From Planctomycetota bacterium (lineage in GTDB: Bacteria; Planctomycetota; Planctomycetia; Pirellulales; Pirellulaceae), in NCBI GenBank assembly GCA_029259935.1, contig JAJDEH010000179.1, forward strand, positions 1 to 19,583: a DNA stretch of 19,583 nt, read 5' to 3'. A program made the translations under genes and the position numbers. Under the pieces are notes generated by a model that worked only from the letters and a program-made list of their open reading frames with translations, was not told the origin of the DNA and did not search any database. Positions 1 through 6,673 of the stretch are shown here, piece after piece; position 1 is the first letter of the stretch, and each line of letters opens with the position of its first letter.

Positions 1-813
1 GGCCGGTTGATAGCGGACATCGCATGACAGGCGGATACTCCGCGCCGGTGAGTTGTTGTCTAGCGAACCATGCAGTGTAAAGCCGGGGAAGATAACGACA
101 TCCCCCGCCTCGAAGTCCGTGGAAAGCAATCGCACCGACCGCTGCTGGGCCAGATCGACTGGATGCAGGTCGTTTTGGGCATCATAGGCCGCCGCCTGCA
201 CTGTTTCATTGGACCGGTCGGTTTTGAAATCCACCGCTTTGATCGATGCCAGCAGATCGTCGAACTCAAAAGACCGCTCGACCAACATTAACGGACCTTC
301 CACCACCGAGACGTCGCCCAGCGGAATCCAAACGGTATGAATCCGCTCGGACTCACCCGCGAAAAACGGGTAATCGTAGTGCAGCGGCGTCACACCGCCG
401 GGCGGCATCGGGCGCAAGTACATCAAATCGTGAGCTCGTGCGGATTCACCAAAGACGCGGCCCACGACATCGTGGGTCGCGGGTCCATGCGTCACGGCCC
501 GCAAGGCCCGCCCGTGATTGACCTCGGCCCAAAACCGGCCGCCGTCTTCCGCCGGATCAGGCCGCTGGCTGCGCCCGGTCACCACGCCTTCCATGGCGGG
601 TTCTTGGACTTCGCCAACTTGTTGCAATCGCGACAAGACTTCCTCACGGGCGGCCAACACCTGTTCCCGATCGAGCGCTTGCCGCAACAAGACATAGCCA
701 TGACGGTCCAGAAATTCTTGAATGTCGGCCGTTTTTCGCCGACCCGGAAAATCAACAAGCGGCCCAAAAAGATCGGGCGGAATCGTTCGCTGTTGGATCG
801 TGACGCGCGACAT
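1..813 (-). CDS. Phytanoyl-CoA dioxygenase (PhyH) family protein, C-terminus cut by window edge
   Basis: Reads as 271 codons from an ATG at 811-813 to the left window edge without a stop, so the C-terminus is missing. It is probably an Fe(II)/2-oxoglutarate-dependent oxygenase that hydroxylates a small organic substrate in the cytoplasm. The double-stranded beta-helix metal triad is visible: H145-x-D147 in 'PLHYDYPFF' and a distal H248 in 'FPGFTLHGS'. R258 or R261 ('ARSIRLSCDVRY') is the likely 2-oxoglutarate anchor. The N-terminal 'FLDRHGYVLLRQAL' (about 34-47) is typical of PhyH proteins. A GGAG sits about 7 nt before the ATG. It follows the SDR gene on the same strand after a 126-bp gap containing a repeat, so it may or may not share the SDR transcript. 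The substrate cannot be told from sequence; PhyH proteins act on very diverse substrates. Confidence 0.85.
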   Translation of the reverse strand, partial: MSRVTIQQRTIPPDLFGPLVDFPGRRKTADIQEFLDRHGYVLLRQALDREQVLAAREEVLSRLQQVGEVQEPAMEGVVTGRSQRPDPAEDGGRFWAEVNHGRALRAVTHGPATHDVVGRVFGESARAHDLMYLRPMPPGGVTPLHYDYPFFAGESERIHTVWIPLGDVSVVEGPLMLVERSFEFDDLLASIKAVDFKTDRSNETVQAAAYDAQNDLHPVDLAQQRSVRLLSTDFEAGDVVIFPGFTLHGSLDNNSPARSIRLSCDVRYQPA

Positions 814-845
814 GTGAATCTCCGGGACAAGCTGGTCATTGGCTT

Positions 846-878
846 GGGTGGCTGGTGTCGAGCGAAGCGAGTCCCCAG
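846..878 (+). repeat. Dispersed intergenic repeat, copy 1
   Basis: About 33 bp beginning GGGTGGCTGG, then a GAGCGAAGCGAG core, ending TCCCCAG. It is nearly the same as 3499-3533 in this window. The ends CTGG and CCAG are inverted, with a short direct repeat (GAGCGA/AGCGAG) inside. It lies in the 126-bp gap between the SDR and PhyH genes. I see no coding role. Confidence 0.6.
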
Positions 879-939
879 TTTTCGCACTGAGGGCTCACGT
901 TGTTCGACCGCAGGCACACCAAGACTAAGTTCTCACAAA

Positions 940-1743
940 CTACGAGGTCAAGGCGACCACATTCGCGACGCCGCCATCCACGGGAATGGTGTGGCCCGAT
1001 ATGTAAGACGAGGCGTCGCTGGCCAGCAGCAGAACGACGCGAGCCACATCCGCCGGCTCGCCCCATCGCCCGGCCGGCACGCGTTCCAAAACGCTGGCCG
1101 ATCTTTCTTCATCGCTTTGCAATGCCGCGGTCATGGGCGTGCGGATCCACCCCGGGGCGACCGCGTTGACTCGGACTCCGTGCCGGGTCCATTCCGCCGC
1201 TAGGTCGCGGGTCAAGGAAACGACACCGCCTTTCGACATTCCATAAGCACAACCGGCCCGTCCCAAACCAACCAGCCCACCGCCGAGCGCCGAGATGTTG
1301 ACGATGTTGCCGTGTCCTTGCTCGACCATCACCCGGCCCACCGCGCCACACATATTGAGGCAGCCTTTTAGATTTACGGAGAAGATAGCGTCCACATCCT
1401 GCTCGTCGAAGTCCAACGGATCCACGCGTCGATGAATTCCCGCATTGCTCACCAGCACGTCGATTGGTCCGTGAGCATCGGCCACTTGAGCTACACACTG
1501 TTCCACATGCGTCTTGTCTTGAATGTCGCACTGCATGGCAATCGTACGGCCGTCACCGGCCACTTGGCGGTTAAGTTCATTGGCGCAGTGTTCCACGGCG
1601 ATTCCGTCGCGGTCCAGCATGATCACGGCGGCTCCGCAATCGGCGAAGGCCCGAGCGAATTCGGCGCCCAATCCCTGCGCGGCACCGGTGACGAGGACCG
1701 TCTTGTCGCGAAAGTCCAGCAGTGAGGCGTAGTTCGAGTTCAT
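940..1743 (-). CDS. Short-chain dehydrogenase/reductase (SDR), classical type
   Basis: 267 aa, the usual length of classical SDRs; a cytoplasmic NAD(P)-dependent alcohol/ketone oxidoreductase. Visible motifs are the Rossmann glycine motif TGAAQGLG (19-26), D44 at the end of the second beta strand (which favours NAD(H) over NADP(H)), SNAG (99-102), catalytic N124, S151, Y167 and K171 ('YGMSK'), and PGW (197-199). The C-terminal 'YISGHTIPVDGG' is also family-typical. The ATG is 6 nt after the stop of the upstream VOC gene, and the AGGA-type ribosome site overlaps that stop, so the two are probably translationally coupled. The neighbouring VOC and PhyH genes suggest a shared catabolic or modification pathway. 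The substrate is unknown; the nearest general descriptions would be 3-oxoacyl-ACP-reductase-like or sugar/polyol dehydrogenase-like SDRs. Confidence 0.93.
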   Translation of the reverse strand: MNSNYASLLDFRDKTVLVTGAAQGLGAEFARAFADCGAAVIMLDRDGIAVEHCANELNRQVAGDGRTIAMQCDIQDKTHVEQCVAQVADAHGPIDVLVSNAGIHRRVDPLDFDEQDVDAIFSVNLKGCLNMCGAVGRVMVEQGHGNIVNISALGGGLVGLGRAGCAYGMSKGGVVSLTRDLAAEWTRHGVRVNAVAPGWIRTPMTAALQSDEERSASVLERVPAGRWGEPADVARVVLLLASDASSYISGHTIPVDGGVANVVALTS

Positions 1744-1749
1744 GAGCGG

Positions 1750-2217
1750 CTATTCCTGGTCGGCGGGTTCAAACATCTCGATGACATAGTCGTCCGGGTC
1801 GTAAAAGTAGATCACCTTACCGCCTCGGTTGGGACCGGCGGTGATCTCCACCGGATCGGATCGAAATCGGACATTCTTATTTTTCAAATCGGTGTAAGCG
1901 GCCAGCAGATCATCCACGACAAGGCACAGGTGCGTGCTTCCTGGGCGATTTGTCGCCGTATCGGCTGGCTCGCCAGGCGAGTTCAGGTACTGAACAATCT
2001 CGAGTGAATTCGGACTATCAGGCCGAACTCGAAAAGACGCCACACTCAATTGAACTCCAGGATAGCCGGTCTGCCTGGCGACATATTCTTCATCCACACA
2101 CGCGCGCCGGCCGACCAGTGTCATGCCCAAGGCTTGCTCGTAGAATTCGATGGATTGTTCGATGTCGCGGACCGTCATCCCGATGTGGTGGACGTCCGCG
2201 AACTTCCAGTTGCTCAT
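1750..2217 (-). CDS. VOC / glyoxalase-fold family protein
   Basis: 155 aa, a single vicinal-oxygen-chelate module with two beta-alpha-beta-beta-beta halves. The expected metal ligands are present: H11 in 'VHHIGMTV', E73 in 'NSLEIVQYL', H96 in 'STHLCLVVDD' and E147 in 'DDYVIEMFEP'. The reading frame is open upstream to 2343, but I chose the ATG at 2215-2217 because a GGGGAGA ribosome site stands about 7 nt before it and the VOC fold begins directly after it. Such proteins include glyoxalase I, methylmalonyl-CoA epimerase and extradiol dioxygenases; all four ligands being kept argues for an active metal enzyme (lyase, isomerase or dioxygenase). It is first in a probable operon with the SDR gene 6 nt downstream, and is divergent from the SprT-like gene. 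Confidence 0.9.
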   Translation of the reverse strand: MSNWKFADVHHIGMTVRDIEQSIEFYEQALGMTLVGRRACVDEEYVARQTGYPGVQLSVASFRVRPDSPNSLEIVQYLNSPGEPADTATNRPGSTHLCLVVDDLLAAYTDLKNKNVRFRSDPVEITAGPNRGGKVIYFYDPDDYVIEMFEPADQE

Positions 2218-2317
2218 GCCATTCTCCCCGCGAAATGGGTGCATTGCCTTGAAGGCCCGTATTCTACCGCGTGCTACGGGAAATCGGTAGAATCGTTTGA
2301 TAACTCGCTCACACCTG

Positions 2318-3091
2318 ATGGCAACGGATATGCAACAGTTCATCGAAACCAGGAAGTTTACACCAGCGGAAATCGCGGAAAAAACTCGGGAGATTTACGA
2401 GTCGGTCTTGAGTGAATCAGACTACCTCGACGCCGGCAACTTCAACAAAATTCATCCCGACGATATCGAGCGGTTGTTTGACCTCTATGACCAGAGTTTT
2501 TTCGATCGGGGCATCCGCGAGATGCTGGGCGACGCGCCGCTCGATTTTCGGCTATCGAAGCGCATGACGCGCGCGGGTGGCAAGGCCAGTTGCCGACAAC
2601 GGATGGACCGGCGCGGAGGCAAAATCCACAAGGAATATGAAATCGCGGTTTCCTCGACGCTGTTGTTTCAAACTTTTCAAGACGATCACCGGCCGGTTGT
2701 CATGTCGGGCATCGAATGCCGTGATCGGCTGGCCGCGCTGCAACGCGTCGTCGAACACGAAATGACGCATTTGATCGAGATGCTGATTTGGAACGATTCA
2801 AGTTGTTCGGCCCCCCGGTTTCAATCCATCGCTCACCGGTTTTTCGGCCATACCGAGCATCGCCATCAGTTGATCACGCCCCGCGAGCGGGCCTTCACGA
2901 AGTTCGGCATCCAAGCGGGCGACCGCGTGTCATTTCGTTTCGAGGGCCGCCACTATCAAGGCGTCGTCAATCGCATTACCAAACGAGCCACGGTCCTGGT
3001 GGAAGACGAGCGTGGCGAGCCCTACTCGGATGGCAAGTGCTACGCCAAATTCTATATCCCGCTAGAGATGATCCAACCCGCCGACGATTAA
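2318..3091 (+). CDS. SprT-like zinc metalloprotease domain protein
   Basis: 257 aa from the ATG at 2318; a TTG at 2297 and an ATG at 2330 are alternative starts, and no clear ribosome site decides between them. The central domain has the zincin motif HEMTH (147-151) followed by 'LIEMLIW', with H173 or H178 in 'IAHRFFGHTEHRH' as the probable third zinc ligand, as in SprT/SPRTN-like proteins. The N-terminal half is helical and charged ('IAEKTREIYESVL'). The C-terminal part (about 198-250, 'GDRVSFRFEGRHYQGVVNRI') looks like a small SH3/KOW-like beta barrel. No signal peptide is seen, so it is probably cytoplasmic. Its role is unknown: SPRTN relatives degrade DNA-protein crosslinks, but bacterial SprT roles are poorly defined. 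The stop overlaps the next start (TAATG), so it is coupled to the Rieske gene. Confidence 0.8.
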   Translation: MATDMQQFIETRKFTPAEIAEKTREIYESVLSESDYLDAGNFNKIHPDDIERLFDLYDQSFFDRGIREMLGDAPLDFRLSKRMTRAGGKASCRQRMDRRGGKIHKEYEIAVSSTLLFQTFQDDHRPVVMSGIECRDRLAALQRVVEHEMTHLIEMLIWNDSSCSAPRFQSIAHRFFGHTEHRHQLITPRERAFTKFGIQAGDRVSFRFEGRHYQGVVNRITKRATVLVEDERGEPYSDGKCYAKFYIPLEMIQPADD

Positions 3092-3417
3092 TGTCTCAGT
3101 TGCACACCGTTTGTCAAATGGCCGACATTCCCGAAGGCCAGGCCCGCATGTTTGTCGTCGACGACATCATGATCGGCGTGTTCAACGTCGGCGGCGAGTT
3201 CTTCGCGCTGCGCAACGAGTGCCCGCACGCCGGCGCATCCCTGGCCCACGGAATCATGGAAGGCGACATGGTGAGTTGCCGCATTCACCATTGGCGCTTT
3301 CGCATTCAAGATGGGACCTACCTTGACGAAGACAACCCTCAATGCAACGCCCAGTCCTTTCCAGTGCATATCGTTGGCGACAAAGTCCAAGTCGAACTGC
3401 CGAGCGCTGACAGTTAA
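3091..3417 (+). CDS. Rieske [2Fe-2S] ferredoxin-like protein
   Basis: 108 aa, the size of free-standing Rieske ferredoxins and NirD-type subunits. The cluster-binding motif is complete: C44-P-H46 in 'NECPHAGASLAHG' and C63-R-I-H66 in 'VSCRIHHWRF'. The second box is followed by W and F as usual. No signal peptide or membrane segment is seen, so this is a cytoplasmic electron carrier or the electron-transfer subunit of an oxygenase. The ATG shares its A with the stop of the SprT-like gene (TAATG), implying translational re-initiation. It could supply electrons to an oxygenase elsewhere; the PhyH enzyme nearby uses 2-oxoglutarate and would not need it. The frame continues open upstream into the protease gene, but that part is a shadow. 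Confidence 0.9.
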   Translation: MSQLHTVCQMADIPEGQARMFVVDDIMIGVFNVGGEFFALRNECPHAGASLAHGIMEGDMVSCRIHHWRFRIQDGTYLDEDNPQCNAQSFPVHIVGDKVQVELPSADS

Positions 3418-3770
3418 TTACGACACAGCTACTGCAAGACGCTGAGTGCCTGTTTCGCATTTGGTCAATTGGTACCAGCCGCGGGCTTACAATCAAATGG
3501 GTGGCTGGGATCGAGCGAGAAGCGAGCCCCAGCGATCTAAATCGTTGGAACCCGCTCGGCATCTAACGCATTTGCAATGGATGAGCCGCCTGTATGGGAG
3601 TTCACCTGATTCGGTCACTTCGTTGACAGGCGCTGTACCTTCTGCGAAGATTTCCATGGAATTTTCACCCTCCCAGTCGGTACTCTTTCCCTATCGCGGA
3701 TTGTTGAATTGCGCCTCTTTCATTTCGTCAGCAAGTTGGTTTCGATGCGCGCCGAAGAACGAAAGCTGTG
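3418..3770. other. 353-bp intergenic region before the kinase gene
   Basis: No convincing gene. It holds repeat copy 2 (3499-3533). A TTGACA at 3623-3628 could be a -35 box for the kinase, but the sequence 16-18 bp downstream matches a -10 box only poorly (for example GAAGAT). A long open frame crosses the region on the plus strand, but it continues out of frame into the kinase and has no family-like sequence, so I treat it as chance. Confidence 0.5.
3499..3533 (+). repeat. Dispersed intergenic repeat, copy 2
   Basis: 35 bp starting GGGTGGCTGG, then ATCGAGCGAGAAGCGAG, ending CCCCAGC. Compared with copy 1 (846-878) it differs by a GA insertion in the core and a few substitutions, and has the same orientation. 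The arms GCTGGG and CCCAGC are inverted, so a hairpin-like structure with GGCTGGG/CCCAGC pairing is possible. Confidence 0.6.
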
Positions 3771-6569
3771 ATGAGCATCCAGTGCCCCAATTGCCAAAAA
3801 CGAATGAACTTGAAGGGCGCGAAGCCGGGACGCTATAAGCCCAAATGCGCCAAGTGCGGCCAGCAGTTTCGCCTATTGATACCTGAAAATGCGGATGCCG
3901 CGCCGATCGTCCAGGAACTGGAAGGCAGCGGTTCCAAGGCGGTCCAGGATACTTCTTCCAAGCAAACGCGTCCTGACCCAAGCCCCCCATCATCCAAGTC
4001 GATTCCGTCCGCCGAGACCATGCCGTCGGCCAAGGCCTCTCTGGCAGACAGGACCTTGCCTGCCTTGGAGGAGACGATCGGCGTGCCCGCGCCGCCGTCG
4101 AGTGCCCCGAATCCAAGCAACGCGACGGTCTCCGCCTTCGATGCAACCATCGAGCCAACGAGTCGAGTAGACCATGGGCGGACCGAGGCGGGTCGTGTCG
4201 ATCAAACGGTTGTTCTGCAAACGCGGGCCGCCGCTTCCGAGGAACCCGCCACGGCTTCCTCGCGAGATGGCATTCGTGTGGGAAGCGTTGTCGGCGGTTA
4301 TAAGATTTTGGGCGAGTTGGGGCGTGGCGCGATGGGGGCCGTCTATTTGGCTCAGCAACTGTCGTTGGATCGTAAAGTTGCCATGAAGGTGATTCAGCAG
4401 CAATTCGCGGCCAATCCGGTTTTTGTCGCTCGATTCACGCGTGAGGCGTACGCGGCCGCTCAACTGACACATCACAATGTCGTGCAGATCTACGATCTGG
4501 GTGTCGACGGCGATATCAATTTTTTCAGCATGGAACTGGTGGATGGCAAGTCGCTTGCCGACCTGGTCCAAGCCCATAAGAAGCTCGACGTGGAGGCTGC
4601 GGTTGGATATATCCTGCAGGCCGCGCGGGGGCTCGAATTCGCTCACAATCAAGGTATGGTTCACCGCGACGTGAAACCCGCCAACTTGCTTATCAATCGA
4701 GATGGAGTGGTCAAGGTTGCCGACCTGGGGCTGGTAAAAACGCCGGAAATGGCCAACGCGCTCGACGACGCCGAGATGGCGGGCGCCGCATCACCCAGCC
4801 ATGACCTCGCGTCGTCCACGGCGAATGTAACGATGGCAAACATCGCCATTGGAACTCCCGCCTTCATGGCACCCGAACAAGCTGAAAATGCCACCGGTGT
4901 GGACCATCGAGCCGACATCTACTCACTGGGCTGCACGCTCTACGTGTTGCTTACCGGTCAAGCACCCTTTGCCGGTGCTTCGGTGATGGAAGTCATCACC
5001 AAACATAAAACCGAGCCAATGGTGCGGCCCGACGCGATTGTCGACCGGATTCCCGATCAACTATCCAACATCGTCATGAAAATGGTGGCAAAGACTCCGG
5101 ATGAACGCTATACAACGTTAGGCGATGCCATCAAGGACTTGGAAAAATTGCTGGGTGTCCAAGGCAGTGGACCGCTGAATCCCACGGAGGAAGAAGCAGA
5201 GTTGCTGGAGTCTTGCGTTTCGCAATACAACGGCGCGGCGATGGCCAAATTGCGATCGTTCATTCCACTGAGTTTCTTTGCGGTGCTTACGATGCTCGCG
5301 CTGGTGACGCTATGCGTGCCGCAGTTTTCGGCGTGCTTCGTCATGATAGGTGTCTTCGCCACCGTCGCCTATTTTGTCGTCGGCGGACTGCGCCAACGCA
5401 CTATTCTGTTCGAAAAGGCGCGCGAGTTCGTGTGGAACAGCCGTATTTCCGAATGGCTGATCTGGTCCGGCGCGCTGCTGCTTTTTCTGATCGCCCTGTG
5501 GCCACTTGGCTTGATTTTCAGCTTCGCGATCGCGTTGGTCTTGGGAACGGCCAGCGGCTTGGTGTTTCATTTCGTTGTCGACCAGACGCTGGCCAAACAG
5601 CGCACTCAGCCGGTTGCGGAAATTGAGAAAATGCTACGCCGCATGCGTCTTCGCGGCGCGGACGAAGATAGCCTACGCCAATTCGTGGCCAAATACGGCG
5701 GCAACCAATGGGAAGAGTTTTTTGAGCAACTGTTCGGATATGAAGCCAAAATTGCGGTCCGCGAAAAGCGGACGCGAACAGAGCAGGGACGGCGCGGCAA
5801 GAGGTTTCGTGCATGGCGCGATCCAATTATCCATCGGATCAACGAGAAGACGCGCGCAGACCGTGAAGCAAGAGAGAAGCGGCACCTGCAAAACGTGGAA
5901 GAGCATAACCTGAAAGCCAAGGGCGTCAGTGCCGAGGATGCCCGCCAACAGGCCGAACAGATGGCCGGTGCCATCGTCGACGAAGCGGCGGAAGCACGTG
6001 TGGCCGCGTCGGCCGCCGACGCGAAAAATCTAGACCCCAAAGTCGCCGCCGCGCAAAAGCGAGCGCGGATCAAGGCAATGCTGGCCGATGCGCGATCCGG
6101 AAAGTACGCCAAGAAGAAGAGGATGTCGGCCGCACTGTTCGTCCCGCTGCAATTGGTGTTTGGCGCGAAGACGCGTTTTTTGCTTGGCGGGCTGCTCGTT
6201 GCCGGCTGCCTGCTGTGGATGAATCAAAACGGAATCGATCCTCGGGCCACGTTCCAGGAGGTTGTTGATGGCGGCCAAGCGAAATTGGAAACATCGGGCT
6301 TGTTGCTATCGGACCCAAACAAAGCCTTGCATGTCCCCCTGGTTGGCGGTCTGTTCTACAGCATCGTGCCCGGCATCGCTGGCATTCTGCTGATGGTGTT
6401 CTCCTTGTTTCGCGGCTGGAAGATGTCGCTCTTCGCGCTTCCCGCGGCGGCCGTGATGTGCTTTGACGTTGTCCCCCGTATTCCCGTTATCGACATTCAC
6501 CTGGTGGGCAGCGTCCTGGTCGGATCGGCAATTGCGGCCGTGGGGCTCTTTTTTGGGCGGAGCCGATAG
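3771..6569 (+). CDS. Membrane-bound Ser/Thr protein kinase with N-terminal zinc ribbon
   Basis: 932 aa from the ATG at 3771; a GTG directly before it is a possible alternative. Domain order: an MJ0042-like zinc ribbon with Cys pairs at 5/8 and 26/29; a Pro/Ser/Thr-rich linker (about 40-170) with short Thr motifs such as 'EETIGV', 'FDATIEP' and 'DQTVVLQ'; then a Hanks-type kinase (about 177-460). Kinase motifs are the G-loop GRGAMG (184-189), K206 in 'VAMKVI', HRDVKPAN (298-305), DLG in place of DFG (318-320), and GTPAFMAPE (361-369). The DLG-to-APE stretch is about 50 residues, longer than usual, and rich in Ser/Thr/Ala. After the kinase come two hydrophobic blocks (about 497-603), a long charged helical section (about 605-785), and further hydrophobic segments (about 802-818, 856-880, 886-928). 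It is probably a signalling kinase of the inner membrane; the signal it senses is unknown. The gene appears monocistronic. Confidence 0.93.
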   Translation: MSIQCPNCQKRMNLKGAKPGRYKPKCAKCGQQFRLLIPENADAAPIVQELEGSGSKAVQDTSSKQTRPDPSPPSSKSIPSAETMPSAKASLADRTLPALEETIGVPAPPSSAPNPSNATVSAFDATIEPTSRVDHGRTEAGRVDQTVVLQTRAAASEEPATASSRDGIRVGSVVGGYKILGELGRGAMGAVYLAQQLSLDRKVAMKVIQQQFAANPVFVARFTREAYAAAQLTHHNVVQIYDLGVDGDINFFSMELVDGKSLADLVQAHKKLDVEAAVGYILQAARGLEFAHNQGMVHRDVKPANLLINRDGVVKVADLGLVKTPEMANALDDAEMAGAASPSHDLASSTANVTMANIAIGTPAFMAPEQAENATGVDHRADIYSLGCTLYVLLTGQAPFAGASVMEVITKHKTEPMVRPDAIVDRIPDQLSNIVMKMVAKTPDERYTTLGDAIKDLEKLLGVQGSGPLNPTEEEAELLESCVSQYNGAAMAKLRSFIPLSFFAVLTMLALVTLCVPQFSACFVMIGVFATVAYFVVGGLRQRTILFEKAREFVWNSRISEWLIWSGALLLFLIALWPLGLIFSFAIALVLGTASGLVFHFVVDQTLAKQRTQPVAEIEKMLRRMRLRGADEDSLRQFVAKYGGNQWEEFFEQLFGYEAKIAVREKRTRTEQGRRGKRFRAWRDPIIHRINEKTRADREAREKRHLQNVEEHNLKAKGVSAEDARQQAEQMAGAIVDEAAEARVAASAADAKNLDPKVAAAQKRARIKAMLADARSGKYAKKKRMSAALFVPLQLVFGAKTRFLLGGLLVAGCLLWMNQNGIDPRATFQEVVDGGQAKLETSGLLLSDPNKALHVPLVGGLFYSIVPGIAGILLMVFSLFRGWKMSLFALPAAAVMCFDVVPRIPVIDIHLVGSVLVGSAIAAVGLFFGRSR

Positions 6570-6607
6570 CCAACTCGGAGGCGGTCTAATCACTCGGCGG
6601 CGAACGA

Positions 6608-6641
6608 AACAGCCCGGCACCTGCCGAGGCACCGGGCTGTT
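6608..6641. terminator. Hairpin terminator between convergent genes
   Basis: A perfect 10-bp stem, AACAGCCCGG (6608-6617) with CCGGGCTGTT (6632-6641). Inside it is a further CCT/AGG pairing closed by a 4-nt loop. It lies in the 104-bp gap between the stops of the plus-strand kinase and the minus-strand HEAT/heme gene. There is no long T-run on either side; the minus-strand side has GTTTCGTT. It probably works for both directions. Confidence 0.75.
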
Positions 6642-6673
6642 GTCGCTTCACGCTGACGGAAAATGAAGTGGGT

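Noticed and set aside
337..1203. 288-codon plus-strand frame opposite the PhyH and SDR genes
   Set aside because: It is antisense to two well-recognised enzymes with complete catalytic motifs; its composition (many Arg, Gly, His) is typical of a shadow frame in GC-rich DNA.
3446..3838. 130-codon plus-strand frame in the gap before the kinase
   Set aside because: It contains the dispersed repeat, lacks a ribosome site and runs into the kinase gene in another frame.
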